A DNA stretch of 64,000 bases from Kaistella montana (GCF_024436175.1 NZ_JANFQP010000003.1:62001-126000), one strand, 5' to 3'; counted from the first letter of the stretch, positions 44,200 through 55,066 are shown. Notes: generated by a model not told the origin, from the sequence alone. Numbers and translations: made by a program.

Positions 44200-45453
44200 T
44201 TAAGGTTTCATTCCCAAAGCTTTGGTATAACCTTCAATTTTTTTGTTGTTTTTAAACTTCATGTTTTCGAGCAAATCGAGCATTGCCTTTCTCACTAAAG
44301 CCTGATTTGGTCTTGCTTCGCGAACTTTCGAGAAATTGCTTCTATCCTTTTTGGTGTAATCCACGATGAGATCCCAGTTTTCAGGTTTTGGGATGTACAT
44401 CATTCCACTTTTGGGAACCATTTTTTTATAAGGCCAAAATGTCCAGCCAATATTATTTTCCTCAAGCGTTTTTCGAAATTGTTCCACCCACTCATCAGTG
44501 TTTTCGCCGGTTTCGCCCATCATAAGTGGTAAATTTACCTTTTCCCTAAAATCAATAAAATCCTGAATAGCATTTTTATCCGTACCACTCCAATATCGAT
44601 GTGGAGTGTACATGATATTGTCATCAAATTTAGGATTATTAAATACTTTAAAATTTCCATTCCACTGTGCTCCTCCCAAAAGGATAATGTGGTTTTTATC
44701 AGCCTTTCTGATTGCCGCAGTGCATTCAATATAAAGCAGTTCTAGTTTGGAATTCAGCAAAGGCAAATCTTTATCAAAATAGTGCGCAATAGGTTCATTC
44801 AACAAATCGTAGCCTAAAATTGCTGTTTCTTTCGAATAATGCTTTGCAATTCTCTGCCAGATTTCGATGAATTGTTTTTGATCTTCTTTTTCCAAAAGCA
44901 ACCATGGATAACCATAGCTATCATCAATATTATCGCCCGTTTGTCCACCAGGCGCAACGTGCATATCAAGAATTACATACAAACCCGCCTCTTTGCACCA
45001 AGAAATAACTTCATCTAAAACTTTAAATCCGTTCTGGTCATCGGAAACTCCCATAAAATCTTCATTCGTAAACATTTTATAATGAAAAGGAATTCGCACA
45101 GTATTCATTCCTGTCGATTTGATGTAGAGAATATCATCTTTGGTAATATAATTTTTCTGGAAATTTCGCCAAAATTCATTGGTAAAACGCGGCCCAACCA
45201 TTTCAGCAAATGCATCATTGATCAAACGGTAAGAAGATGTACCTTCAAAAAAGAACATATATCCTTCCGGATTCAGCCAATTTCCGAGATTTGTACCTTG
45301 TATAAAGAATTTTTGATGGTTCGGTGTATAAATATTTTGTCCATCAACATACAAAAATTTTGTATTCTTATTGATTTTCTGCCCTAAAAATAGATGACTG
45401 AAAATCAACATAACAAGCAATACAAACGGCTTTAAAAAAGAAATTATTTTCAT
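44200..45453 (-). CDS. Exported GH5-like cellulase-family hydrolase
   Basis: A 417-residue exported glycoside hydrolase. Signal peptide (residues 1-25, ending HLFLGQ), then a TIM barrel with family-5 marks: GTNLGNWLNPEGYMF at the N-terminus, TVRIPFHY, LYVILDMHVAPGGQ, the acid/base Glu in YDLLNEPIAHYF and the nucleophile Glu in LMMGETGEN. I start at the ATG at 45453; the TTG at 45471 adds residues before the signal peptide. The substrate (beta-glucan or mannan) cannot be told. It is an odd member of an operon that otherwise reads paaZ-crotonase-SDR. Confidence 0.85.
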   Translation of the reverse strand: MKIISFLKPFVLLVMLIFSHLFLGQKINKNTKFLYVDGQNIYTPNHQKFFIQGTNLGNWLNPEGYMFFFEGTSSYRLINDAFAEMVGPRFTNEFWRNFQKNYITKDDILYIKSTGMNTVRIPFHYKMFTNEDFMGVSDDQNGFKVLDEVISWCKEAGLYVILDMHVAPGGQTGDNIDDSYGYPWLLLEKEDQKQFIEIWQRIAKHYSKETAILGYDLLNEPIAHYFDKDLPLLNSKLELLYIECTAAIRKADKNHIILLGGAQWNGNFKVFNNPKFDDNIMYTPHRYWSGTDKNAIQDFIDFREKVNLPLMMGETGENTDEWVEQFRKTLEENNIGWTFWPYKKMVPKSGMMYIPKPENWDLIVDYTKKDRSNFSKVREARPNQALVRKAMLDLLENMKFKNNKKIEGYTKALGMKP

Positions 45454-45481
45454 TTTATTAATATTAATCAATAATTAATTT

Positions 45482-47980
45482 TTAGTCGTTTAAAATATCA
45501 AATTGTTCAAAATGATGCGTAAAATGTTTGCGATGGAAAAGCTCCCACATCTCCTTTCCTATTTTGCAAAAAAGAGGATGAGTGTGTTCTACCAAAGGAT
45601 TTTCGCGATAATATACCAGATAAGATTTCAAGCTTTTCATGAATTTTTCTTTGGCTTCGTCAAGATTTTTGTAGCGGAGCGACGCATTTTCATTTTCCGG
45701 TAATCCTTCGAACTTTAAATCCCGAGAAATTGGTTTTTCTTTGTAAAGCCAATCGCGAAGTTTTTCCAATTGTTCCTCATCTTTTGTTCGGCATTCCATA
45801 TGTTTTTCTCCCACTGAAAATTGCAAGAAATCTTCTAAATGTTCCAACATATTTTGCGGCGTCATAATTCCCCATTTCGGTTGAGAATTTTCCGTTAACG
45901 CATTCAATTTCTTTTGAATATTTCTCACATTCAATTCTAAAAACTGAGATTTTTTAGCAACTAAAGTCAAAATCGTCGCAACACAAACAATCTCATCGCG
46001 CTGATTGACAACTTCAACCAGCCATTTCACCACACCACTCGGAATATTTCTTCCTTTTACCCCTTTGTTGATTTTTTCTTTGGCCGTTAAATAAACCGTA
46101 ATCGTGTCTCCTGCATAAACCGGTTTGAAGAAACTTGCATTTTCCAATCCATAATTGGCGATAACAGGTCCCTTTTTCCCGGAAACAAACAAACCAGCTG
46201 CCGCAGAAAGGATAAAATATCCATGTGCAACCGTTTTATCGAAAATAGTTCCGTTCAAACTTGTAGAATCGGTGTGAGCATAAAAATGATCCCAAGATAC
46301 ATTAGAGAAATTCACAATATCGGCTTCTGTAACTGTTCTTCCGGCGGTTTCTAGAGAATCTCCGATTTCTACTTCTTCAAAATATTTTCTGAAAGGATGT
46401 TTGTCTGAAAATTTCTGCGTTGCACCTTGTTGGTAAATTTTGGTTATCGCCGTCAAAATATCCGGCGAACCTTGAATGGCAGTTTTCTGTAAAAAGAAAT
46501 GAAGTCCGTTCAATCCTCCCATTTCTTCACCACCGCCTGCTCTTCCGGGGCCGCCATGCATTAAAGTTGGAAGCGGAGAACCATGACCTGTGGATTCTTT
46601 GGCATTATCTCGATTTAAAACAAAAATTCTACCGTGAGTGGTCGCCATTTTCCAAGATGTTTCTGCAACAAATTTTTCGTCGTGGGAAATGATGGAACCT
46701 ACCAAACTTCCTTTTCCTCGTTTCGCTAGAGCAGCGGCTTCTTCCGCATCTTTGTAAGGCATGATTGTAGAAACAGGTCCAAATGCTTCCACATCGTGGG
46801 AAATGTTTTTATTGAAAGGTTGGTCGTTGTAGAATAATTTCGGACTCATAAACGATCCGGACTCGTAATTAGCGTCAATTAAATCTTGTTTTCCGTCGTA
46901 AATGAGTTCCGTTTCGGTTTTTAATAAATTGATTTTTTCAGAAACTTCCTTGAACTGATCTTTCCCGGCCAAAGCGCCCATTCGCGTTTCGCGATTGAGT
47001 GGATTTCCAATTTTTACTTGATCTAAAGATTTAATTAAAGCATTCTGAACATCACCAATCAAATTTTCCGGAACGATAATTCTACGAATTGCGGTACATT
47101 TTTGACCGGATTTAGTAGTCATTTCGTTACGAACTTCTTTGATGAAAAGATCAAATTCCGGAGTTCCTGGTTTTGCATCTAAACCTAAAATTGAACAGTT
47201 TAAAGAATCTGCTTCCATATTGAATCGCACAGAATTCTGAGCAATGGACGGCATTGATTTCAATTTTTTCCCGGTGGAAGCCGAACCCGTAAAGAGAACA
47301 GAATCTCCATCTTTCATGAACTCAAGCATGTTTCCTGCACTTCCACAAATTAGTTGAATGGCACCTTCGGGAAGAATTCCGCTTGCGATCATGTCTTCGA
47401 AAACGGCGTGGGTGAGATAACTTGTTGGCGTTGCAGGCTTCACAATACTTGGAACTCCCGCCAAAAGCGAGGTTGAAAGTTTCTCCAACATTCCCCAAAC
47501 TGGGAAATTGTAAGCATTAATTTGAACAGAAACCCCTTCACTTGGTGTTAAAATATGCGTTCCGAGAAAAGTTCCGTTGGCTGAAATTTTCTGCGTATCT
47601 CCATCTACCCAAAACGGCGTGTTGGGTAACATTCTTTTTGCTAAACCTGAATAAGTGAAAAAAGTTCCAAAACCACCTTCAATATCTACCCAAGAATCCG
47701 TATGAGTTGCACCGGTTTTATAGGAAATTTCGTAATATTTTTTCTTTCTCTCGAGAAGATAAAGTGCCATTTTCTTGAGCATTTCACCTCGATCATAAAA
47801 AGTCATGGAAGAGAGATTTTTATAACCGACCGTTCTTCCGAAATCTAACGCTTGCTCGAAATTGATTCCTTCGGTGTCGGCGATTGCCACTTTTTCTCCG
47901 TTTACTGAATTATAAAGTTGATTTCCTTCGCCGGTTCCTTCTACCCATTGGTTGTAGATATAGTTTTTGAGCTTTTGCAT
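45482..47980 (-). CDS. paaZ: PaaZ: oxepin-CoA hydrolase / semialdehyde dehydrogenase, fused to a DUF1569-like domain
   Basis: Ring-opening enzyme of phenylacetate degradation, 832 residues. The N-terminal aldehyde dehydrogenase domain (about 1-520) has Glu256 (NMEAD) and Cys295 (SGQKCTA), the same numbers as in E. coli PaaZ; the MaoC/hydratase domain (about 525-675) has Asp564 and His569 (WDHFYAHTD), which match E. coli Asp561/His566. Then, from about 680, there is an extra roughly 150-residue domain not in E. coli PaaZ: QPKWGIMTPQNMLEHLED and HRKHFTHHFEQF look like DUF1569 (DinB superfamily), with His714, His819 and His823 as possible metal ligands. It heads the operon paaZ-GH5-crotonase-SDR, 28 bp before GH5. 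Confidence 0.93.
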   Translation of the reverse strand: MQKLKNYIYNQWVEGTGEGNQLYNSVNGEKVAIADTEGINFEQALDFGRTVGYKNLSSMTFYDRGEMLKKMALYLLERKKKYYEISYKTGATHTDSWVDIEGGFGTFFTYSGLAKRMLPNTPFWVDGDTQKISANGTFLGTHILTPSEGVSVQINAYNFPVWGMLEKLSTSLLAGVPSIVKPATPTSYLTHAVFEDMIASGILPEGAIQLICGSAGNMLEFMKDGDSVLFTGSASTGKKLKSMPSIAQNSVRFNMEADSLNCSILGLDAKPGTPEFDLFIKEVRNEMTTKSGQKCTAIRRIIVPENLIGDVQNALIKSLDQVKIGNPLNRETRMGALAGKDQFKEVSEKINLLKTETELIYDGKQDLIDANYESGSFMSPKLFYNDQPFNKNISHDVEAFGPVSTIMPYKDAEEAAALAKRGKGSLVGSIISHDEKFVAETSWKMATTHGRIFVLNRDNAKESTGHGSPLPTLMHGGPGRAGGGEEMGGLNGLHFFLQKTAIQGSPDILTAITKIYQQGATQKFSDKHPFRKYFEEVEIGDSLETAGRTVTEADIVNFSNVSWDHFYAHTDSTSLNGTIFDKTVAHGYFILSAAAGLFVSGKKGPVIANYGLENASFFKPVYAGDTITVYLTAKEKINKGVKGRNIPSGVVKWLVEVVNQRDEIVCVATILTLVAKKSQFLELNVRNIQKKLNALTENSQPKWGIMTPQNMLEHLEDFLQFSVGEKHMECRTKDEEQLEKLRDWLYKEKPISRDLKFEGLPENENASLRYKNLDEAKEKFMKSLKSYLVYYRENPLVEHTHPLFCKIGKEMWELFHRKHFTHHFEQFDILND

Positions 47981-48120
47981 TTTTTTAAATAAGTAAATAT
48001 TAAGAATGTTAAGATACAGAAATTTTCAAATTTGCTAAAATATAGTTTTCAAAAACCTGAAATTGCTGAAAAAGAAGCGGTTTGTCATTAAAAAATAAAT
48101 GATTAAATCAAATTAAACCA

Positions 48121-48155
48121 TAAAAAAAATCCCTTCCAATGAAAATTGAAAGGGA
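48121..48155 (-). terminator. Terminator after gltA
   Basis: A two-part stem (48130-48135 with 48150-48155, and 48137-48140 with 48145-48148, one mismatch) with a GAAA loop; A's on the + strand give the T-run in the transcript. Confidence 0.8.
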
Positions 48156-48177
48156 AATTTATTAATTTATCGCAAAA

Positions 48178-49464
48178 TTATCTTGCGCTAAAGTCTACGT
48201 AATCGCGTTTTTGAGCTCCTTGGTAAACCTGTCTTGGTCTTCCGATTGGGTCGTTGTGTAAACGCATTTCTTTCCATTGAGAGATCCATCCTGGAAGTCT
48301 TCCCAATGCGAACATTACGGTAAACATCTCGGTTGGAATTCCTAATGCTCTGTAGATGATTCCTGAATAGAAATCCACGTTTGGATAGAGTTTTCTGCTT
48401 ACGAAATATTCATCCTCTAGCGCTACTCTCTCCAATTGCATAGCAATATCTAGAGCTTTATCTTCAATACCTAAAGCATTTAAGATATCATCAGCAGCTT
48501 TCTTAATGATGGTTGCTCTTGGATCGAAGTTTTTGTAAACTCTGTGTCCGAAGCCCATCAAACGGAAATTGTCGTCTTTATTTTTAGCTTTTTCTACATA
48601 TTTTGCAACATCGCCTCCGTCTTGCTCAATCAGCTCAAGCATTTCAATCACAGCTTGATTTGCACCACCATGAAGTGGCCCCCAAAGTGCGGAAATACCA
48701 GCTGAAACAGATGCAAATAATCCGGTGTGTGCAGATCCTACCATTCTTACTGTTGAAGTAGAACAGTTTTGTTCGTGATCAGCGTGAAGGATTAATAATT
48801 TATCTAAAGCACCAACAACAATTGGATCTAAATGGAATTCTTCGTTTGGACGACGGAAACACATTTTGTAGAAATTCTCTACATAATTAAGACTATTGTC
48901 TCCATGATTGATTGGCAAACCTAGTTTTTTTCTGTAAGTCCAAGCGCAAAGGTGAGAGAATTTAGCAATCATCATCTCTGCAGCGTGATCCAAATCTTCT
49001 TTAGAATTAACGTCAACAGCTCTCGGGTTGAATGCTGTAAGTGCTGAAGTAAGAGAAGACAAAACTCCCATTGGGTGGGCAGATCTAGGGAAAACATCTA
49101 GGATTTTCTTCATTTCATCGGCAACAAAATTATATTTGTTGATCCCTTTTTGAAATGATTGAAACTGATCACTCGTAGGCAATTCTCCGTGAAGCAAAAG
49201 ATACATTACTTCTGTGAAGTTAGATTTCTCAGCAATCTGTTCAATAGGGTAACCTCTGTAGTACAATTCGCCATTATCACCATCAAGATAGGTAATATCG
49301 CTTAATGTAGCTCCTGTGTTTTTATAACCTAAATCTAATGTAATCAAACCTGTTTGGTCTCTCAATTTAGAAATATCGATTCCTCTGTCACCGATAGTAC
49401 TATCTATAATGGGATATTCGAAAGATTTCCCGTCATAGTTCAATACAACTTTATTATCTGACAT
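48178..49464 (-). CDS. gltA: Citrate synthase
   Basis: First enzyme of the TCA cycle, joining acetyl-CoA and oxaloacetate. 428 residues, the long Gram-negative form. An N-terminal beta-rich part (GKSFEYPIIDSTIGDRGI) precedes the helical core; the active-site His and Asp regions are LILHADHEQNCSTSTVRMVGS-like (key LHADHEQN), LHGGANQ and GFGHRVYKNFDPR. It is followed by its own terminator and preceded by eno on the same strand, 83 bp away. Confidence 0.97.
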   Translation of the reverse strand: MSDNKVVLNYDGKSFEYPIIDSTIGDRGIDISKLRDQTGLITLDLGYKNTGATLSDITYLDGDNGELYYRGYPIEQIAEKSNFTEVMYLLLHGELPTSDQFQSFQKGINKYNFVADEMKKILDVFPRSAHPMGVLSSLTSALTAFNPRAVDVNSKEDLDHAAEMMIAKFSHLCAWTYRKKLGLPINHGDNSLNYVENFYKMCFRRPNEEFHLDPIVVGALDKLLILHADHEQNCSTSTVRMVGSAHTGLFASVSAGISALWGPLHGGANQAVIEMLELIEQDGGDVAKYVEKAKNKDDNFRLMGFGHRVYKNFDPRATIIKKAADDILNALGIEDKALDIAMQLERVALEDEYFVSRKLYPNVDFYSGIIYRALGIPTEMFTVMFALGRLPGWISQWKEMRLHNDPIGRPRQVYQGAQKRDYVDFSAR

Positions 49465-49547
49465 ATTAATTATTTATTTTTTACTAAATTATGAATAATG
49501 ATAGAGAACAGCAAATGAATCTTGGTATTCTCTATTGATATTACCTA

Positions 49548-50879
<1,332 letters not shown>

Positions 50880-50983
50880 ATGAAAATTGAACTATTTTAT
50901 AGGTTTCACCCCATGATTTTATGAATGTTAGCGTTAAAATTTCGTTAATTAATTTAGTTTTATTAAATCAAAAAAAGTAATCG

Positions 50984-50991
50984 TAAATTTG
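50984..50991 (+). promoter_or_regulatory. -7 box of the 51014 lipoprotein gene
   Basis: TAAATTTG ends 2 bp before an in-frame ATG at 50993, which leaves no room for a transcription start; the second ATG at 51014 is therefore the likely start. Confidence 0.5.
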
Positions 50992-51013
50992 AATGATTAA
51001 AAATAATTTTGTC

Positions 51014-51448
51014 ATGAAAAAAATAATTTATTCGGCATCTGCAATTGCACTTTTGACGAGTTATAGTTGCAATAAATCTACAGAAGGAAATAAGAATGTA
51101 ATCGTAGAGGAAAGCTCCGATATCAAAGTTGATAACAAAAACGGAACGATTGACAGCACAGTTTCCATTGAAAAAATAGTGAAAAATGGAGAAAATACCA
51201 GTACTGAACGAACCGACCGATATGTTGCGGAAGATGGATCTTCGGCTTTGGTGACTTTCAAAAATACCGACAAAGAAAAATCAATCAGCATTCGAAGTAA
51301 TAATAAAACCATTTCAGCACCACGAAAAGAGGAAAAAGGTGAAGGCGTTTACGGAAATTACGATTTCGAGATTGTTGCCAAAAACGATAGTGTAATCATT
51401 ACCCAAGGAAATAATGTGATTGCCTTAAAAAAAGCGAGAGTTAACTAA
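51014..51448 (+). CDS. Small hypothetical lipoprotein
   Basis: A 144-residue lipoprotein: signal peptide with lipobox LLTSYSC (Cys at residue 19), then a charged, Ser/Thr/Asn-rich region with two beta-like repeats (DGSSALVTFKNTDKEKSISI and YDFEIVAKNDSVIITQGNN). I do not recognise the family. The start is chosen from the promoter position. It is convergent with rplQ and shares a terminator with it. Confidence 0.65.
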   Translation: MKKIIYSASAIALLTSYSCNKSTEGNKNVIVEESSDIKVDNKNGTIDSTVSIEKIVKNGENTSTERTDRYVAEDGSSALVTFKNTDKEKSISIRSNNKTISAPRKEEKGEGVYGNYDFEIVAKNDSVIITQGNNVIALKKARVN

Positions 51449-51466
51449 AATTATTCGGATTAAAGC

Positions 51467-51502
51467 AAAAAAAACCATTCAACACAAATTGAATGGTTTT
51501 TT
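51467..51502. terminator. Bidirectional terminator between the lipoprotein gene and rplQ
   Basis: A 14-bp stem (51469-51482 with 51489-51502) with A and T runs at its base serves both the + strand gene and the end of the ribosomal operon on the - strand. Confidence 0.9.
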
Positions 51503-51522
51503 ATATTTAAAAACTGTTTGAA

Positions 51523-52059
51523 TTATTCAGCAGCTTTTTCTTCTGTAGAGTCTGCAGCTTCTGCAGTAGGTTCTTCAGTTTTAGCATCAGCTTTTGCCGG
51601 AGCTTCTTTTACTTCAGCAGCAACTGCTTCAGCTTTAGGAGCGGCAGATCTTCTGCTTCTTCTTGTTACTTTTTTCTCTTCAGCATTCGGGTTGTAAAGT
51701 TCATTGAAATCTACAAGCTCGATCATTGCAGTATCTGCAGCGTCGCCTGGTCTGAATCCAGTTTTGATAATTCTGGTGTAACCACCATTTCTTTCTGCAA
51801 TTTTAGGAGCAACTGTTCTGAATAATTCAGTAACTGCTTCTTTGCTTTGCAGGTAAGAGAAAACTGTTCTTCTGTTGTGAGTTGTATCTTCTTTCGCTTT
51901 TGTTAAGATAGGTTCAACATATACTCTCAAAGCTTTCGCTTTTGCAACAGTAGTGTTGATTCTTTTATGCTCAATAAGAGAACAAGCCATATTAGAAAGC
52001 AAAGCGCTTCTGTGCGAAGCAGTTCTTCCTAAGTGATTGAATTTTTTACCGTGTCTCAT
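51523..52059 (-). CDS. rplQ: 50S ribosomal protein L17
   Basis: Large-subunit protein near the exit tunnel, 178 residues. The conserved part is [62 protein letters not shown]. From about residue 125 there is an Ala/Glu-rich, low-complexity tail ([25 protein letters not shown]), longer than in E. coli L17 (127 residues). It ends the S10-spc-alpha run. Confidence 0.97.
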   Translation of the reverse strand: MRHGKKFNHLGRTASHRSALLSNMACSLIEHKRINTTVAKAKALRVYVEPILTKAKEDTTHNRRTVFSYLQSKEAVTELFRTVAPKIAERNGGYTRIIKTGFRPGDAADTAMIELVDFNELYNPNAEEKKVTRRSRRSAAPKAEAVAAEVKEAPAKADAKTEEPTAEAADSTEEKAAE

Positions 52060-52065
52060 TGTTTT

Positions 52066-53061
52066 TTATTTATCAGCGTCTAATTTATATTTAGCAACGT
52101 CGAAACCGAAGTTAAGACCTTTTGCATGCACTAATTCTTCTAATTCTGTTAAAGATTTTTTACCGAAATTTCTGAATTTCATCAAATCAGACTTTGTATA
52201 AGAAACCAGTTCTCCTAAAGTTTCCACTTCAGCAGCTTTCAAGCAGTTTAATGCTCTTACAGAAAGATCCATATCTGTTAATTTAGATTTAAGGAGCTGT
52301 CTTGTATGTAAAGTTTCTTCGTCGTATTGGATGGATGCTTTCACGGCTTCAGTTTCCAAAGTGATTCTCTCATCAGAGAACAACATGAAGTGATAAATTA
52401 ATATCTTAGAAGCTTCGGTTAAAGCATTCTGAGGGCTGATTGAGCCATCAGTTTCAATATCCAAAACAAGTTTTTCGTAGTCTGTTTTTTGCTCTACACG
52501 ATAGTTTTCAACACTGTACTGCACTTTCTTGATTGGCGTAAAAATCGAATCAATCGCAATGGTACCGATAGGCGCATTGTTTGATTTATTCTGCTCAGAA
52601 GGAACATAACCTCTACCTTTTTCGATGTTGAAAGTGATTTCAAATTTAACATCTTTATTAAGGTTGCAGATGATCAAATCTGGGTTCAAAACATCAAACC
52701 CTTGGATTGATTTTCCTAAATCTCCTGCTGTTACAGTAGTTTGTCCGGAAACTTTAGCAGTTACTGTTTCAGCCGTAGCATTTTCAGTTTTAGCTTTAAG
52801 TCTTAATTGTTTCAGGTTCAGAATAATTTCTGTTACGTCTTCAATAACGCCGGGAATCGTTGAAAATTCGTGCTCTACGCCTTCTATTTTGATAGATGAA
52901 ATAGCATATCCTTCAAGAGAAGAAAGTAATACTCTCCTCAAAGCATTACCGATAGTAAGTCCGAAACCTGGTTCTAATGGTCTGAATTCAAATTGACCTT
53001 TGAAATCATCAGAGTTAAGTAGGATTACTTTATCGGGTTTAATAAATGTTAAAATTGCCAT
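52066..53061 (-). CDS. rpoA: RNA polymerase alpha subunit
   Basis: Assembles core RNA polymerase and contacts upstream DNA and activators. 331 residues: N-terminal dimerisation domain to about 230 ([28 protein letters not shown]), a short linker, and C-terminal helix-hairpin-helix domain ([22 protein letters not shown], then [16 protein letters not shown]). It sits in its usual place between rpsD and rplQ, 6 bp ahead of rplQ. Confidence 0.98.
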   Translation of the reverse strand: MAILTFIKPDKVILLNSDDFKGQFEFRPLEPGFGLTIGNALRRVLLSSLEGYAISSIKIEGVEHEFSTIPGVIEDVTEIILNLKQLRLKAKTENATAETVTAKVSGQTTVTAGDLGKSIQGFDVLNPDLIICNLNKDVKFEITFNIEKGRGYVPSEQNKSNNAPIGTIAIDSIFTPIKKVQYSVENYRVEQKTDYEKLVLDIETDGSISPQNALTEASKILIYHFMLFSDERITLETEAVKASIQYDEETLHTRQLLKSKLTDMDLSVRALNCLKAAEVETLGELVSYTKSDLMKFRNFGKKSLTELEELVHAKGLNFGFDVAKYKLDADK

Positions 53062-53094
53062 ATAATTTGGGGTTGAGCAAAAATTTGAAAAAAA

Positions 53095-53703
53095 TTATTT
53101 AGAGTAAAGTTCGACGATCAACTGTTCTTTGATATCTTCCGGGATTTGAATTCTCTCCGGAGCTGATACGAAAGTACCTTGTTTTGTTTCGTCGTTGAAT
53201 TGCAACCACTCATAGTTTGTTTTAGAAGCTAATGAATCTGCAATTACTTCAAGAGATTTAGATTTTTCTCTTACTGCAACTACATCACCAGCTTTCAACA
53301 AATAAGATGGAATGTTTACCAATTCGCCATTTACTGTAATGTGTCTGTGAGAAACCAATTGTCTTGCTCCTGCTCTTGTTTTACCAAAACCAAGTCTGTA
53401 AACAACGTTATCTAATCTAGATTCACATAATTGTAAAAGAACTTCACCAGTAACGCCTTTTGCTCTTTGCGCTTTTTCGTATAGGTTAGCAAATTGTCTT
53501 TCTAAAATACCGTAAGTATATTTAGCTTTCTGCTTTTCCATTAACTGGACAGCATATTCAGATTTCTTTGATCCTCTTCTTTTGTTCACACCATGTTGTC
53601 CTGGTGGTTGGTTTTTTCTTTTCTCGAAGTTTTTGTCATCTCCGTAGATTGCAACACCAAATTTTCTTGCAATCTTAGTTTTAGGTCCAATATATCTTGC
53701 CAT
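53095..53703 (-). CDS. rpsD: 30S ribosomal protein S4
   Basis: Primary 16S rRNA-binding protein of 202 residues that starts assembly of the 30S body. Marks: [48 protein letters not shown] (S4 RNA-binding domain) and the C-terminal [16 protein letters not shown]. No zinc cysteines in the N-terminus. It is separated from rpsK by a 95-bp spacer with a heptamer array. Confidence 0.97.
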   Translation of the reverse strand: MARYIGPKTKIARKFGVAIYGDDKNFEKRKNQPPGQHGVNKRRGSKKSEYAVQLMEKQKAKYTYGILERQFANLYEKAQRAKGVTGEVLLQLCESRLDNVVYRLGFGKTRAGARQLVSHRHITVNGELVNIPSYLLKAGDVVAVREKSKSLEVIADSLASKTNYEWLQFNDETKQGTFVSAPERIQIPEDIKEQLIVELYSK

Positions 53704-53719
53704 AATTTTCTAAGGATTA

Positions 53720-53793
53720 TAGATTTTAGATTTCAGATTTCAGATTAATAAATGAATTCATTCAAAATTTAAAATTTAAAATTTAAAATTCTA
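53720..53793. repeat. 7-bp-period inverted array between rpsK and rpsD
   Basis: Left arm in 7-bp steps: TAGATTT at 53720 and 53727, CAGATTT at 53734, CAGATTA at 53741, ATAAATG at 53748. The centre is AATT at 53755, inside the palindrome TGAATTCA. Right arm, same steps: CATTCAA at 53759, AATTTAA at 53766, 53773 and 53780, AATTCTA at 53787. Taken as reverse complement, the right units align one to one with the left. Confidence 0.75.
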
Positions 53794-53798
53794 ATTTA

Positions 53799-54188
53799 TT
53801 ATACTCTTCTTCTTTTTGGTGGTCTACATCCGTTGTGTGGCATTGGAGTCACGTCAACGATTTCACTAACTTCAATTCCTGAATTGTGAATAGTTCTGAT
53901 TGCAGATTCTCTACCTGCACCAGGTCCTTTCACAAACACCTTTACTCTTCTAAGCCCAGCTTCGTGTGCTACAGTAGAACAATTTTCTGCAGCCATCTGA
54001 GCTGCGAAAGGAGTATTCTTTTTAGAACCTCTGAATCCCATTTTTCCGGCAGATGCCCAAGAGATTACTTCTCCGTTTTTATTCGTCAAAGAAATAATAA
54101 TATTGTTGAATGATGCTTGGATGTGTGCTTCACCAATCGCTTCAACTTTTACTTTTCTTTTTTTAACTACTTTAGTCTGTTTTGCCAT
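53799..54188 (-). CDS. rpsK: 30S ribosomal protein S11
   Basis: Platform protein of the small subunit, 129 residues, lining the mRNA exit. Marks: [56 protein letters not shown], and the ending [16 protein letters not shown]. 12 bp behind rpsM. Confidence 0.97.
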   Translation of the reverse strand: MAKQTKVVKKRKVKVEAIGEAHIQASFNNIIISLTNKNGEVISWASAGKMGFRGSKKNTPFAAQMAAENCSTVAHEAGLRRVKVFVKGPGAGRESAIRTIHNSGIEVSEIVDVTPMPHNGCRPPKRRRV

Positions 54189-54200
54189 AATTCTTACCGA

Positions 54201-54578
54201 TTATTTACTTGCTTTTTTCTTGTTAGCAACAGTTTTTCTCTTTCCTTTTCGGGTTCTAGAATTGTTTTTAGTTCTTTGGCCTCTTAAAGGTAATCCCAGT
54301 CTGTGACGTATTCCTCGTTGGCAACCAATGTCCATCAATCGCTTGATGTTCAATTGTGTTTCAGAACGCAATTCACCTTCTACTTTGATGTTTTCAGTGA
54401 TGTAGTTTCTGATCAATGCCAATTCATCGTCATTCCATTCGTTGACTTTCTTGTCTTCGCTGATTCCGGCTGCTTTAAGGATTTCGGAGGAAGTGCTTCT
54501 TCCGATTCCGTAGATGTAAGTTAAGCCGATAACGCCTCTTTTGTTTTTTGGTAAATCAATACCTGAAATTCTCGCCAT
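54201..54578 (-). CDS. rpsM: 30S ribosomal protein S13
   Basis: Small-subunit head protein, 125 residues, contacting the large subunit and P-site tRNA. Marks: [57 protein letters not shown] C-terminal region (key [16 protein letters not shown]). It follows rpmJ by 9 bp. Confidence 0.97.
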   Translation of the reverse strand: MARISGIDLPKNKRGVIGLTYIYGIGRSTSSEILKAAGISEDKKVNEWNDDELALIRNYITENIKVEGELRSETQLNIKRLMDIGCQRGIRHRLGLPLRGQRTKNNSRTRKGKRKTVANKKKASK

Positions 54579-54587
54579 AATTTAATT

Positions 54588-54704
54588 TTAGCCTTGTCTT
54601 TGTTTAAATTTTGGGTTTTTCTTGTTGATTACAAACAGAACGCCTTTTCTGCGAACAATTTTGCAATCAGCACTTCTTTTTTTGATAGATGCTCTAACTT
54701 TCAT
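54588..54704 (-). CDS. rpmJ: 50S ribosomal protein L36
   Basis: 38-residue large-subunit protein, identified by direct translation: starts [19 protein letters not shown] and ends [10 protein letters not shown]. It keeps only one Cys (Cys14) of the usual Cx2Cx12Cx4H zinc set; Ser replaces the first Cys, and Asn/Lys and Phe replace the third Cys and the His. It is thus a zinc-free (C-minus) form, as in other low-zinc paralogues. Between infA and rpsM, its normal position. Confidence 0.93.
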   Translation of the reverse strand: MKVRASIKKRSADCKIVRRKGVLFVINKKNPKFKQRQG

Positions 54705-54842
54705 TTGTTTTGGTTTAATTTTCCAACGGTTAGATGAACTCCAAGTGATTCCACCCCCTTTTGTTTAAATATTTAAATGACTAATAAAATCGTATGATTC
54801 TATTTGTTTTCTTATTATAATAACTTCCGGACTGCTCCGTAA

Positions 54843-55058
54843 TTAGTATCTAAATGTGATTCTTCCTTTCGATAAATCGTAAGGAGATAATTCCAATTTT
54901 ACCTTATCACCAGGTAAAAGTTTGATGTAGTGCATTCGCATTTTACCCGAAATATGAGCAATAAGTACATGCCCATTTTCTAGTTCAACACGGAACTGCG
55001 CGTTCGAAAGTGCTTCTGTAATGACACCGTCTTGTTCTATATGTTTTTGTTTAGCCAT
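54843..55058 (-). CDS. infA: Translation initiation factor IF-1
   Basis: OB-fold protein of 71 residues that binds the 30S A site and helps IF-2 and IF-3. Marks: [50 protein letters not shown] and SKGRITFRY. It sits between secY and rpmJ. The 138 bp before rpmJ hold no gene I can find. Confidence 0.97.
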   Translation of the reverse strand: MAKQKHIEQDGVITEALSNAQFRVELENGHVLIAHISGKMRMHYIKLLPGDKVKLELSPYDLSKGRITFRY

Positions 55059-55066
55059 TTATCTAA

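Noticed and set aside
47981..48120. Promoter of the paaZ operon
   Set aside because: I could not find a TAnnTTTG box on the reverse strand or any clear operator; nothing is annotated.
54705..54842. Gap between infA and rpmJ as a place for map, adk or another small gene
   Set aside because: All six frames are broken by stops and no ribosomal protein pattern was found; there is also no heptamer array here.
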